Shown here in pieces: positions 9,143-17,858 of a stretch of DNA of 64,000 bases. The position numbers were made by a program, and so were the translations under genes. The stretch covers positions 1-64,000 of the forward strand of contig NZ_JAAVUT010000010.1 of NCBI RefSeq assembly GCF_018449575.1. The letters run 5' to 3'. Source of the stretch: Sodalis sp. dw_96. GTDB taxonomy: Bacteria > Pseudomonadota > Gammaproteobacteria > Enterobacterales > Enterobacteriaceae. Positions within the stretch are counted from its first letter, which is position 1; each line of letters begins with the position of its first letter. The notes beneath the pieces are model-generated. The model did not search any database. It saw only the letters and a program-made list of their open reading frames with translations, and was not told the DNA's origin.

Positions 9143-9763
9143 TCAGCCGATATCGACGTTCAAGGCGATATCCCAGGTGCCGGCGCCGTTTTTGGCCAGG
9201 CCAATCATCATCAGACCGAGCGCCTCGAGCGTCTGGGCCATATACAGGCCGCCGACATCGAACGGACGCAGCCCGAGACTCGCGATGAAGGTCGAGACGT
9301 GTGCCTTGGCTTCCGGATCGTCGGCTGCGATAAACGCGTCGAGGCGTCCACCCCGGGCAAGTACGTGGCCGAAGAGGGTATTGAACGCCTTCACGACATG
9401 CGCGCCGGCGGGGGCGCCCTTGGCGATCTCCTGCGCACCGGAACTGCCGTGGGGGGTGACGAGGCCCGAGAGGTCGGCGGCAACCGGGTTGGTGATGTCG
9501 ATGATCACCTTGCCGACAAGCGCGTCCCCGTAATCCGCCACCACCGACGCCGCACTGCTGTACGGCACGGCAAGGATGACGATGTCGCCCGCCGGCGCGG
9601 CGCCGTACCTCCCTGGGGTCGCTCCGGCTGCAAGCCGGTCGGCCAACGCCCGCGCCTTGGCGGGGTCGCGGCTGACCACCTCGACGCGGTGTCCGGCCTT
9701 GACGGTACGACCCGCGATCGCCGCGGCCATGCCTCCTGAACCGATGATACTGATAGTGCTCAT
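9143..9763 (-). CDS. NAD(P)-binding reductase of the F420H2:NADP oxidoreductase/NpdG-like family
   Basis: 206 residues starting at ATG 9763, which follows a GAGG ribosome site; the frame is open for another 60 codons upstream but those look non-coding. The Rossmann turn is IIGSGGMAAAIA (residues 5-16), followed by VVSRDPAKA (NADP-type) and DIVILAVPYSS. ITNPV and VVKAFNT are hallmarks of the family that includes NADPH-dependent F420 reductases and STEAP-type reductases. Enterobacteria lack F420, so the partner is probably another electron carrier or an unknown small molecule. It is transcribed after the SDR gene at 9807-10748 and is notably GC-rich. Confidence 0.8.
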   Translation of the reverse strand: MSTISIIGSGGMAAAIAGRTVKAGHRVEVVSRDPAKARALADRLAAGATPGRYGAAPAGDIVILAVPYSSAASVVADYGDALVGKVIIDITNPVAADLSGLVTPHGSSGAQEIAKGAPAGAHVVKAFNTLFGHVLARGGRLDAFIAADDPEAKAHVSTFIASLGLRPFDVGGLYMAQTLEALGLMMIGLAKNGAGTWDIALNVDIG

Positions 9764-9806
9764 GTGCGGTTTCCTCGTGAGTTGGGGTATTGCCTGCGTC
9801 TGCCCA

Positions 9807-10748
9807 TCAGCCGGCAGGGAAGTAATGGCCGTTGTCCAAATCGGCGAGCAGCCCGGGCTGAGCGGGTTCCCAGCCGAGGACCTGGCGCGTGATGGCGTTG
9901 GACGCCGGGACATCCAGCGTGACCAAATTCGCGAGGAAACCAAAGTATCCCGGCAGCATCAGTACGTCCGCGGGAATGCTCACGGCCGGCAGATTCAGGC
10001 GGTTGCCAATGGCCTCGGCGATCTCGCGGAACGAGACGCCCTCGTCGCCGACCGCGTGCCAATTTCTGCCGGCTGGGCCCTTCTCCAGCGCCAGGCGGAA
10101 TAAGGAGGCGAGGTCGCGGCTGTGCACGGCGGACCATCGGTTCTCGCCGTCTCCGGGGTAGCCGACGACGCCCTTTTCCTTCGCGAGCCCGATCAGCAGC
10201 GGGATGAAGCCGGCATTATCGGTCGTGCTGTGCATGATGGTAGGGATCCGCACGATTGAAGACCGCACGCCCTGCTCGGCGAGGCCGATTACGGTGGTTT
10301 CTACGACGTTACGAACCCGCAGGGTACCCTTGTACGCATCGCCGCCGGGAAGAGGCGGGTCCTCCTCGGTGGCCGGCCGGCCCAGGTTTTCCCACCCGGG
10401 CGAGCCAATGCTCCCCGACACGACCAGCGCCTTTCCGGTTCCCGCCAGCGCCTCGCCGTACGCGAGCATGATCTGGAGCTCAGCGGCCGCCACGGCGTTA
10501 ATCCCGCCGGAGGGAAGCAGGTCTTGCCTGTGCGCGACGTGGATGACGCCGTCGGACGCCGCCGCCGCCGCCTTGAGCCCGTCGAGATCCTCGAGGCTGC
10601 CGCGACGCACCTCCGCGCCGAGCGCGGACACCGCCGCCGCGGCCGTATCGGACCGGGCCAGGGCGGTGACCTCGTGGCCGGCGGCGGCGAGCTCGGAGAT
10701 GATGTACGGACCGGAATGGCCTGTTCCACCAGTAACAAATACGTGCAT
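9807..10748 (-). CDS. Atypical short-chain dehydrogenase/NAD-dependent epimerase-like protein
   Basis: 313 residues from ATG 10748, preceded by AAGGAG. The N-terminus FVTGGTGHSGPYIISEL is the extended/atypical SDR nucleotide-binding site (TGGTGxxG). VIHVAHRQDL and VVSGSIGSPGW follow, but the classical YxxxK is not clear, since the YKGTLR segment shows Tyr-Lys directly adjacent. A role in quinone or carbonyl reduction is plausible, as for other SDR genes beside HxlR regulators, but is inference. It heads a two-gene operon with the reductase at 9143-9763 and is divergent from hxlR-type gene 10918-11367. GC content is far above that of the flanking intergenic DNA. Confidence 0.82.
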   Translation of the reverse strand: MHVFVTGGTGHSGPYIISELAAAGHEVTALARSDTAAAAVSALGAEVRRGSLEDLDGLKAAAAASDGVIHVAHRQDLLPSGGINAVAAAELQIMLAYGEALAGTGKALVVSGSIGSPGWENLGRPATEEDPPLPGGDAYKGTLRVRNVVETTVIGLAEQGVRSSIVRIPTIMHSTTDNAGFIPLLIGLAKEKGVVGYPGDGENRWSAVHSRDLASLFRLALEKGPAGRNWHAVGDEGVSFREIAEAIGNRLNLPAVSIPADVLMLPGYFGFLANLVTLDVPASNAITRQVLGWEPAQPGLLADLDNGHYFPAG

Positions 10749-10827
10749 GTGAGTGCTCCTTGTGAGCGATGTGGTGCGAAAAAGTGGTGCTACGGCTGTG
10801 CTCAACATCTAAGCCATGCTAACCAGA

Positions 10828-10900
10828 TCACTTGCAATAAACAAGTGATATTACTTTTAATAAGCAAGTAAACAATGGAGTTTGCTTGCGTCATGCAAGC
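10828..10900. promoter_or_regulatory. Divergent promoter region with three inverted repeats
   Basis: Between the SDR and HxlR genes lie TCACTTG-N7-CAAGTGA (10828-10848), TTACTT-N9-AAGTAA (10851-10871) and GCTTGC-N5-GCAAGC (10884-10900). All share an ACTTG/CAAGT-like half-site. HxlR proteins bind such dyads as dimers; assignment to the adjacent regulator is inferred from position. Confidence 0.6.
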
Positions 10901-10917
10901 GATGTTAAGATTTAGCC

Positions 10918-11367
10918 ATGAAAACGACGAGTAAAGAAGTTCGGTCCCACTGCGCAGTAAACTACGGCGTGGAGATCTTCGGCGACCGGTGGTCGCTCTT
11001 GATCATTCGCGACATCGTTTTTGCCGGCAAGAAGACGTATGGCGAGTTCCTGAAATCGGAAGAGGGAATCGCGACCAACATCCTGGCTTCCCGCCTTGCC
11101 TTTCTTGAGGAGCAAGGGATTCTCTCGAGGGCGCCCAGCCCCGACGACAGGCGCAGGGACTTCTACACTCTGACCGAGAAAGGCCTGGACCTCATTCCCA
11201 TCGTGCTTAACATAGTCATTTGGAGCGCGAAGCACGATTCGGAGTCGTACGTGCGGCGCAGCAAGGAGTGGGTTGCTCGATTAAGCCAAAACCCCACGCA
11301 GGTGAGCGAAGAGGTGAAAGCGCTGGTCCGCAATGGCGGATGTATGTTTCCTGATAGCGAGGAATGA
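10918..11367 (+). CDS. HxlR-family winged-helix transcriptional regulator
   Basis: 149 residues. HxlR hallmarks are the early Cys (residue 11), GDRWSLLIIRDIVF, the recognition region ILASRLAFLEEQGILSRA and the wing DRRRDFYTLTEKGLDLIPIV. The family senses quinones, aldehydes or other electrophiles, often through the conserved N-terminal Cys. Divergent orientation to the two-gene reductase operon and three dyads in between suggest local autoregulated control. A rho-independent terminator lies 140 bp beyond the stop. Confidence 0.88.
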   Translation: MKTTSKEVRSHCAVNYGVEIFGDRWSLLIIRDIVFAGKKTYGEFLKSEEGIATNILASRLAFLEEQGILSRAPSPDDRRRDFYTLTEKGLDLIPIVLNIVIWSAKHDSESYVRRSKEWVARLSQNPTQVSEEVKALVRNGGCMFPDSEE

Positions 11368-11510
11368 GCAAGACGGCAAGCATGCCCTGTCACGCGCACG
11401 AACGAACGGCGTGAAAATTACGGCCGCTACGCCGGGAATGCCGGCCACCAGACTGTCGAGCCGAAACGATAAGCTGGAAAATATTCCGCCTGTTCCCAAA
11501 CAAAAAAACA

Positions 11511-11544
11511 AAAAGCCCGGCTCAGTTCCCTGAAGCGGGCTTTT
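11511..11544. terminator. Rho-independent terminator after the HxlR gene
   Basis: AAAAGCCCG and CGGGCTTTT form a perfect 9-bp stem with a 16-base loop; the T-run at the 3' end and A-run at the 5' end allow bidirectional use. The 140 bp between the HxlR stop and this hairpin hold no recognisable gene. Confidence 0.8.
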
Positions 11545-11760
11545 CCAGAATTTTGGCTCCTCTAACTGGACCTGAATCCATACGCTAATAATTTGTTGAG
11601 AAAACATTATTTTATATATGACCAAATGGTATGGACATAATTTTGGACATATTCTAATGCGGAGGCAAGAGATTTTAATTTGCTTTAATAGTATTTGGGG
11701 GGCGTAGTATGACCGGATGGTGCCCGAAATCAAAGAGGGAAAAATACAAAGCCTGATGGC

Positions 11761-12153
11761 CTACCGTGGGCCCATTTCGTTACCCAGAAAAATGTTGTCG
11801 CTAATGGTGAGTGAGCCAATCAGCTGAAAATGCTGGTAAATGATGGCTGTTCCTGTCTCAAATGCCGATTTCGGCGTGAAGCTGTGCCAGAGATGTTTAC
11901 CGATAATCATTTCGCCGGAATCCGGCGTTATCGCGCCGCTGACACAGCCCAGCAGCGTGGATTTTGCCGCCCCGTTCGGCCCCAGCAGCGCATGGACCTC
12001 ACCGGCTTTGAGATGAAGATCAACACCTTTTAACACTTCCTGAGTATAGGTCTTATCACAGGTGTCGGCCGCGGCCTCTGCGGCAGGCGCCGTGGCAAAA
12101 GCGCCGGTCACGACGGCGGCTAACATCAGCCCGCGATTAAAAGATGTTGATGG
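11761..12153 (-). pseudogene. Collapsed second copy of the ABC importer: binding-protein signal peptide fused to ATPase N-terminus
   Basis: The first 38 codons (from ATG 12153) encode a signal peptide and the mature start ADTCDKTYT, closely matching the binding protein at 7406-8386. The frame then jumps into the ABC ATPase at EVLKGVDLHLKAGEVHALL and follows it to FLGNEMGPR, where it stops. Thus most of the binding protein and all but about 90 residues of the ATPase are missing. The P-loop reads GPNGAAKST, with Gly replaced by Ala, so even the fragment would not bind ATP normally. A large internal deletion after duplication of the operon explains it best. Confidence 0.88.
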
Positions 12154-12712
12154 CATAGAAACCCCTGATGTTGATTCGTTAAATACGCAGGTAAACGGCG
12201 ATGGGTGAAGCAGTGCCAGAGTGCTCTTTTGGCGCATTCCTCTGGCGCATTTGAATAGGCTGAAATATGTCCAAATTTACCCTGTGATAGCCAGGAGTCA
12301 TGCCAATGAATCCCATGGGTGACGGGCCCTTGATCACGGGCTAAAGAGCCAATATTGGGATATGAGAAGCGTTATAGCCGGGCGAAGCGCCATTTGCTCG
12401 TAGGGTTGCAATGAGACGAAGGGACGCGAGAGGGCAATGAAAACATGCTACATATTCTATAATTCATAAAGGCCCACGTTGAATGAAGGGTAAAGCGTGC
12501 CGTGGGGCAAGAGAATGTACGCAGGTTTTATGCCATTTAAAGCTCCTGCAGAAAATAGAGTCCTGCCGAGCGGAAGAAGAGGAAGCCGTGAGAGGGTCGC
12601 GGGTAGCTCTGATTCAGGTAAAAAAACCTTTGAACATTCCGTTTTGACGTCAGCTCAACAATGATGTATGCATGTGCCAGAGCGTATTTGTAAAGGCGAA
12701 GAGGAGAGCCTC
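12154..12712. repeat. Duplicated leader of the ABC importer operon, diverged
   Basis: Upstream of the collapsed copy, blocks resemble 8387-8830: the GATGGGTGAAGCAGTG block near 12200, the ACATTCTATA-type block near 12450 and the TTTATGCCATTT block near 12530. Identity is interrupted by indels. The order of blocks is the same in both places, showing that the promoter region was duplicated with the genes. No intact gene is present here. Confidence 0.65.
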
Positions 12713-13606
12713 CTAGCGCCAGCTTGCGTCCTGCGCGAGAATTTTTTGCAATATCATATGGAAGGCTTCATTGTTATTATCCCTTCGCCAAATAAAATAC
12801 AAAATATTATCCAACGGATAACCGCAGTCCAATTCACGGTATACCACGTTGTCCAATTTGAACGTTGACGCGCTCTGTGGCACAAGGGCCACGCCGAAGT
12901 TGACATTCACCAATGAAAGAATATTCACTGTACTGCTTTCGTAAAGAACATAATTGGGTTTAACATCCGCGCGGTCAAAAGCCTGAGTTAATAAATCATA
13001 AAAAGGTTTCCAGGAAACGGAATACATGATGACAGATTGATTTTCTAGATCTTCCAGTCTTATTTTTGAATGAGACGTCAATGGATGATCTTTAGGTAGG
13101 GCTGCGATAAAGGGCTCATGAATACAAACATGGCTTTCAATAATAGAGCGCGTAGGAACAATACGTGAAATGCCCAAATCAGTCTGCTGTGAATAGACTG
13201 ACTCTAACAAATCATAGGTTGAGAGCTGTAGCAGAGAGATTTTTATGTAGGGATGCTCATCTCTGAGCATAGCCAGAGTTCGGGGTAAATATTGATAAAA
13301 TGCATTGGCGACAAACCCCAATGAAACCGAACCCTCCTCACCGTTGGCGATTCTTTTGGTAATTTGTTCTACTTGGTGGATGTGCTCTAATAATTTACTT
13401 GCCTCCCGATAAAAAATTTTCCCCGCCGCGGTTAATGAGACCGAGCGTGTACTGCGATCGATAAGTTTGACATTTAACTGATATTCCAGTAACTGAATCT
13501 GACGCGTTAACGGTGGTTGACTCATATTAAGAGTATGAGCTGCCCGACGGAAATTCAATTCCGTCGCTACCGTCACAAAACAGCGCAGTTGATTCATATT
13601 GAGCAT
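12713..13606 (-). CDS. LysR-family transcriptional regulator
   Basis: 297 residues from ATG 13606 (an ATG three codons later is also possible). The N-terminal helix-turn-helix is FRRAAHTLNMSQPPLTRQIQLLE (shown here as about residues 21-43), followed by the dimerisation helix and an effector-binding domain to the C-terminus. The gene is divergent from the enolase-superfamily/aldolase/MFS operon at 13980-19190 with a 370-bp AT-rich gap. By the usual LysR rule it should activate that operon in response to its substrate. The effector is unknown. Confidence 0.9.
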   Translation of the reverse strand: MLNMNQLRCFVTVATELNFRRAAHTLNMSQPPLTRQIQLLEYQLNVKLIDRSTRSVSLTAAGKIFYREASKLLEHIHQVEQITKRIANGEEGSVSLGFVANAFYQYLPRTLAMLRDEHPYIKISLLQLSTYDLLESVYSQQTDLGISRIVPTRSIIESHVCIHEPFIAALPKDHPLTSHSKIRLEDLENQSVIMYSVSWKPFYDLLTQAFDRADVKPNYVLYESSTVNILSLVNVNFGVALVPQSASTFKLDNVVYRELDCGYPLDNILYFIWRRDNNNEAFHMILQKILAQDASWR

Positions 13607-13810
13607 ACATGATCCCAATGAGTGTCTCGGTAAATGCTTTTCCAGTAAACCTATGTTAAAAAAAATTTTTTGGCAATCTCAGGTGACAATAGTGTGATAC
13701 CGTTCAAAAAAAATAACGGTGTTTTATCTTTTATATCAACCGGCAATGGTGGTGATTTATCATGTAACATAATGATTATTATAAACAATATTTTTTTGAC
13801 TTTTTGTCGT

Positions 13811-13826
13811 GGTGATCGATGTCACA
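13811..13826. promoter_or_regulatory. Candidate CRP-cAMP site in the LysR/catabolic operon gap
   Basis: GGTGA-N6-TCACA matches the CRP core TGTGA-N6-TCACA at nine of ten positions. It sits 150 bp upstream of the first catabolic gene. The second arm TCACA also belongs to a wider dyad, TGTCACA (13820) and TGTGACA (13863). Carbon-catabolite control of a sugar-acid operon would fit. Confidence 0.45.
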
Positions 13827-13979
13827 CTATAAATTATTTTTTATTCTAATTTTGGTATCAATTGTGACAACAAGTAGATTAGACAGAAGGGCATTGGGTA
13901 AGCATTCTAAGTGAAATAACGACATTCAATTAATGATGGGTAGATTTAATTGAATTACATTTTCGCCAAGGAGTTTTCA

Positions 13980-15152
13980 ATGCCAATTATTAATCGAGTT
14001 GAAGTCATTGAGTTTAGCTATGATGTCAAAGATATGGGGGCGGCTTTTAAAAATGCGCATAATCACGTTGGCTACGTTAAAGGATCAACCCTGAGATTGT
14101 CTAAATACGCGCTGGTGGTGGACTGTGATGACGGCTCGCGAGGTGAATACGTGGCCCTGTGGGGCGGCACCAAACCGGCTTTGGCGCAAACATTGATGCT
14201 TGCCGGCGATTTACCTGGGCGAGACTCGGATCAACGGGAAGCATTCTATACGGAATGGAATCGCCGTCTTTGCCATATGGACCATATGGGACAAGGGCCG
14301 GTGGATATCGTGTTATGGGATCTTGCCGGTAAACAATGCGGGAAATCCATTTCACGTATGATTGGTCAGTATCGCGATAAACTTCCCGCCTACGCCAGCA
14401 CATATCACGGCGACGAGGGAATGTTTGATAGCAATGCAGCGTTTACCGACTTTGCCGCGGCTTGTTATGACATGGGCTATCGCGCGTTTAAACATCATGG
14501 CTGGTTTGATGGCGATGCACAGCGCGAGGCGTCGTTGATCCGGGCGCTGGGTAATGCCGTAGGCGATAAGATGAAGTTGATGTATGACGCCGCCTCCGAT
14601 TTAAAAACGTTTGCCGATGCTTTATATGTAGGGCACGCCTGCGATGACGCCAACTTTTTCTGGTATGAAGATCCTTATCGGGATAACTCATTGTCCGCAT
14701 TTTCCCATAAAAAATTAAGAAGCTTAATTAAAACCCCGTTGTTGATTACCGAGCATGTGCGGGCATTGGAAGCAAAATGTGATTTTATCCTGGCCGGAGG
14801 AACGGACTTTGTCCGCGTCGATCCTGAATATGATATGGGCATCACCGGGGCGCTGAAAACCGCGCATATGGCGGAAGCCTTCGGGCTTGACGTCGAGATC
14901 CACGCGCCGGGGCCGGCTCATCGACAACTGATGGCTTCGATCCGCAATACCAACTTTTATGAACTGGCGGAAGTGGGGCCCAAATTGAAGAATATTTTAC
15001 CCCCTTGCTATGCGTGCGGTTATCAAGATGAATTGGATTCAATAGACAGCCAAGGGCGAGTGACGGTACCTGATGGTCCGGGCCTGGGCGTGACATATGA
15101 TTGGGAATGGCTTAATGCCCATGCCACTCAACGGCACGTGTTTGAAAAATAA
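13980..15152 (+). CDS. Enolase-superfamily (mandelate racemase-type) acid-sugar dehydratase
   Basis: 390 residues from ATG 13980, chosen for the AAGGAG ribosome site 6 bases before it. The barrel domain shows the expected residues: FKHHG (a Lys-x-His variant of the K-x-K base), metal ligands in LMYDAAS, FWYEDP and LLITEH, the Asp of RVDPEYD and the His of EIHAPGP, and the late Glu of FYELAEVGP. This His-Asp dyad defines the mandelate-racemase subgroup, whose members dehydrate or racemise sugar acids. K-x-H in place of K-x-K argues against a simple known assignment such as galactonate or glucarate dehydratase. The next gene, a DapA-family lyase, could cleave the resulting keto acid. Confidence 0.85.
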   Translation: MPIINRVEVIEFSYDVKDMGAAFKNAHNHVGYVKGSTLRLSKYALVVDCDDGSRGEYVALWGGTKPALAQTLMLAGDLPGRDSDQREAFYTEWNRRLCHMDHMGQGPVDIVLWDLAGKQCGKSISRMIGQYRDKLPAYASTYHGDEGMFDSNAAFTDFAAACYDMGYRAFKHHGWFDGDAQREASLIRALGNAVGDKMKLMYDAASDLKTFADALYVGHACDDANFFWYEDPYRDNSLSAFSHKKLRSLIKTPLLITEHVRALEAKCDFILAGGTDFVRVDPEYDMGITGALKTAHMAEAFGLDVEIHAPGPAHRQLMASIRNTNFYELAEVGPKLKNILPPCYACGYQDELDSIDSQGRVTVPDGPGLGVTYDWEWLNAHATQRHVFEK

Positions 15153-15238
15153 TATATTTAAGCCGACAGAAAATTCAACCCGTTGCAAAAGCATAATGAT
15201 TGGCTGGGCTTGATGCTCAGCTTTTTAAGAGAGTATTT

Positions 15239-16135
15239 ATGAATAACGCATATTTCGCAGGTGTTAATGCCGCAGCCCTGACAGCCTTGAACAAGGATTT
15301 ATCGGTTAATTATGAAAAGTCGGTAGCCCATGCTCATTGGCTGTTGAATAATGGATGTAACGGATTGGCGGTGTTGGGCACCACCGCAGAAACACATTCC
15401 TTGAGTCTTAATGAGCGAGAAATGCTGCTGGAAAGAATGGTGGATGGCGATATCCCCGCTGAAAAAATGTTACCGGGGACCAGCACATGCGATATTCCCA
15501 GTACGGTGAGATTAACCCGGCATGCGGAGCGAATGGGGTGTAAAGGGGTTTTATTATTGCCGCCATTTTATTATAAATCACCTTCTGTTACCGGGTTGCT
15601 AAATTATTACAGTGAAGTCATTGAACGCGTGGGTGGGGATATAAAAATCTACCTCTATCATTTTCCGCAGCAATCGTCAATTCCTATTACAATAGATTTG
15701 ATTGAACTTTTAATAAAAAAGTATCCGCATAAGATAAAAGGAGTGAAAGATAGCAGCGGTGATTTTGAAAATACCCGGGCTTATATTGACAATTTTTCTA
15801 AAGAGGGTTTCGAAGTCTATTCAGGCGCTGACGCAAGTTTCCAATCGGTACTAAAAATAGGAGGCGCTGGCTGTATAACAGCAACAACTAATATTGCATC
15901 GTCTTTGGCTGCTAAGATCTATGCTCATTACCAAAGCGAGCAAGGCAGCAAAGCGCAGGAGAAATTGGCGGCGGTTAGGAATATCGTGTCTTTGGGCGAT
16001 ACCATTCCTACAGTGAAAACGCTGCTGAGCTATATCTTAAACGATAGTACCTGGGAGACTGTTCGTCCTCCTCTTTGCCCCCTGGCAACGTCTCTAAAGA
16101 CACAAATTCTTTCATCTTATAGAGAATTGATTTAA
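15239..16135 (+). CDS. DapA/N-acetylneuraminate-lyase-family aldolase or dehydratase
   Basis: 298 residues from ATG 15239, after an AAGAGAG ribosome site. Family marks are GTTAETHSLSLNER (variant of GTTGES), IYLYHFPQQS with the catalytic Tyr, and KIKGVKDSSGDF with the Schiff-base Lys (about residue 165). The family forms a Schiff base with pyruvate or 2-keto acids. In this setting it probably acts on the 2-keto-3-deoxy acid made by the upstream dehydratase. It is clearly not the housekeeping DapA, since the context is catabolic. Codon use is more AT-rich than that of the neighbouring dehydratase. Confidence 0.86.
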   Translation: MNNAYFAGVNAAALTALNKDLSVNYEKSVAHAHWLLNNGCNGLAVLGTTAETHSLSLNEREMLLERMVDGDIPAEKMLPGTSTCDIPSTVRLTRHAERMGCKGVLLLPPFYYKSPSVTGLLNYYSEVIERVGGDIKIYLYHFPQQSSIPITIDLIELLIKKYPHKIKGVKDSSGDFENTRAYIDNFSKEGFEVYSGADASFQSVLKIGGAGCITATTNIASSLAAKIYAHYQSEQGSKAQEKLAAVRNIVSLGDTIPTVKTLLSYILNDSTWETVRPPLCPLATSLKTQILSSYRELI

Positions 16136-16165
16136 TCATAATAATAAATTTGCGGGAGTGTCACG

Positions 16166-17509
16166 ATGGACGCTTTAGTAAAGAAAACCAATATAAGATA
16201 TACGATGCTGGTGTTTATTGGCGCCGCCATGCTGGTTAATTTTATCGACAGGGCAACGCTGTCGGTCGCCGCCCCGCTGATGAGCAAAGAGTTAGGGTTC
16301 GATGCGGCGGCGATGGGATGGGCATTTTCCGCCTTTGGCTGGGCCTATATGATATTCCAGATACCCGGCGGCGTCTTGCTGGACAAATACGGTTCACGAT
16401 TGGTTTATGGTATCGCGGTCATCGTATGGTCGGTTTTCACCTTTTTACAAGGAGTCGTTTATATATTCCCTTCTGCTTTTCTAATGCTATTTATATTCCG
16501 CTTTTTCATGGGAATGGCCGAGGCTCCGGGAACACCGGCCAGTAGCCGTTTAACGGTTCAATGGTTTCCTAACAATGAACGCGGATTTGCAACTTCCATA
16601 TATCAAACGATGCCTTATGTTGCACTGGGTGTCTTTACACCGGTGTTGACCTATTTTATCCATACGTTCAGCTGGCATTATGCATTTTATTCTTCCGGGC
16701 TCCTTGGGACAGTATTCGGCATTATATGGCTGGTATATGTCCGCGACCCGGTAAAACATAAAAAAGTGAACATGGCGGAAATCGAGTACATCAAAGAAGG
16801 GGGTGGGATACCGGCGTTAGGTTCAGAAGAGCGGGGAAGTAAGCCAAAAATAACCTGGCCTCAGGTCAAAGCAATGTGCTGCAACAGAATGATGATTGGG
16901 GTTTATATCGGTCAATTCAGCTTAACATCGATAACCTGGTTTTTCTTCACGTGGTTCCCGACTTATCTCTACGAAGCTAAAGGAATGTCAATCATTAAGG
17001 TTGGCTTGGTTGCCGCTATTCCGGCATTGGCAGGGTTTATTGGCGGAATTGTCGGGGGAGTGCTGTCCGATTATTTACTGCGTCGGGGATCCAGTCTAAC
17101 GTTTGCACGAAAATTTCCTATCATATTGGGCATGTTATTGTCCTGTACCATCATCATTGCCAATTATACTCAGTCGGACGTCATTGTGGTCTTGGCGATG
17201 AGCGTGGCTTTTTTCTCCAAAGGATTCGGCAATCTGGGCTGGTGCGTTTTGAGCGACACCTCGCCAAAAGAAGCTATCGGTTTGGCGGGCGGGATATTCA
17301 ATACCTTCGGAAATATCGCAGGGATTTTAACGCCCCTGGTGATTGGCTTTATATTGAAGGCAACCCATTCATTTGATCTGGCGATACTCTATGTCGGTTC
17401 TATGGGTATTATTGGTGCAGTATCCTATATCTTTATCGTAGGGCCGCTCACGCGACAGGAATTGAAGACAACAACGGCAAAATCGGTTACTACGAAACGT
17501 TTGGTTTAA
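16166..17509 (+). CDS. MFS transporter of the anion:cation symporter (ACS) family, copy 1
   Basis: 447 residues, twelve hydrophobic segments. ACS-family marks are NFIDRATLSVAAPLMSKEL in TM1 and the loop 2-3 motif GGVLLDKYGSRLVYG. The family includes the galactonate, glucarate and hexuronate carriers, which matches an acid-sugar pathway. It follows the aldolase gene after 30 bp with a GCGGGAG ribosome site. It is paralogous to the carrier at 17859-19190: the central loop EYIKEGGGIP, the CNRMMIGVYIGQF stretch and the C-terminal GPLxRxEL motif are shared. Confidence 0.9.
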   Translation: MDALVKKTNIRYTMLVFIGAAMLVNFIDRATLSVAAPLMSKELGFDAAAMGWAFSAFGWAYMIFQIPGGVLLDKYGSRLVYGIAVIVWSVFTFLQGVVYIFPSAFLMLFIFRFFMGMAEAPGTPASSRLTVQWFPNNERGFATSIYQTMPYVALGVFTPVLTYFIHTFSWHYAFYSSGLLGTVFGIIWLVYVRDPVKHKKVNMAEIEYIKEGGGIPALGSEERGSKPKITWPQVKAMCCNRMMIGVYIGQFSLTSITWFFFTWFPTYLYEAKGMSIIKVGLVAAIPALAGFIGGIVGGVLSDYLLRRGSSLTFARKFPIILGMLLSCTIIIANYTQSDVIVVLAMSVAFFSKGFGNLGWCVLSDTSPKEAIGLAGGIFNTFGNIAGILTPLVIGFILKATHSFDLAILYVGSMGIIGAVSYIFIVGPLTRQELKTTTAKSVTTKRLV

Positions 17510-17545
17510 CGTAAATTATAAATAATAGTGATTTAAGGAAATAAA

Positions 17546-17734
17546 ATGCCTAATGTGATAATCAGTTTTTTAGCCGGTAGAGATTTAAATCAAAAAAGAG
17601 ACATGGTGGAGAAAGTTACCGAAGCATTAATGAGTTCTTTAGGATGCCAGCGTGATTCTGTGCATATTGTGATGCATGAAATCACCGAAGAGCAGACCGC
17701 CCATGGCGGCATATTGCGCTGCGATAAGAAATAA
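17546..17734 (+). CDS. 4-oxalocrotonate tautomerase-family protein
   Basis: 62 residues, the normal size of a 4-OT monomer. Pro follows the initiator Met (MPNVIISF), giving the catalytic N-terminal proline after Met removal. GRDLNQKRDMVEKVT and SVHIVMHEI follow the usual pattern; the Arg at 13 and 21 are candidate substrate contacts. 4-OT enzymes tautomerise 2-hydroxymuconate or related enols. Placed between two carriers in an acid-sugar operon, it may convert an enol keto-acid intermediate. The gene has an AAGGAAA ribosome site. Confidence 0.85.
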   Translation: MPNVIISFLAGRDLNQKRDMVEKVTEALMSSLGCQRDSVHIVMHEITEEQTAHGGILRCDKK

Positions 17735-17858
17735 ACAATCCGTTACTAAATTCGGCGGACGAAAAAATTATAAATTACACCTAAATCATCATGAAAAAGG
17801 ATTCATGAAATTTTGTGGTATTCATGTACTTATCACTCTACTGCCCTGAGATACTGCT

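Noticed and set aside
11281-11733. 150-codon minus-strand frame
   Set aside because: It crosses the terminator at 11511-11544 and the HxlR gene end; no domain seen.
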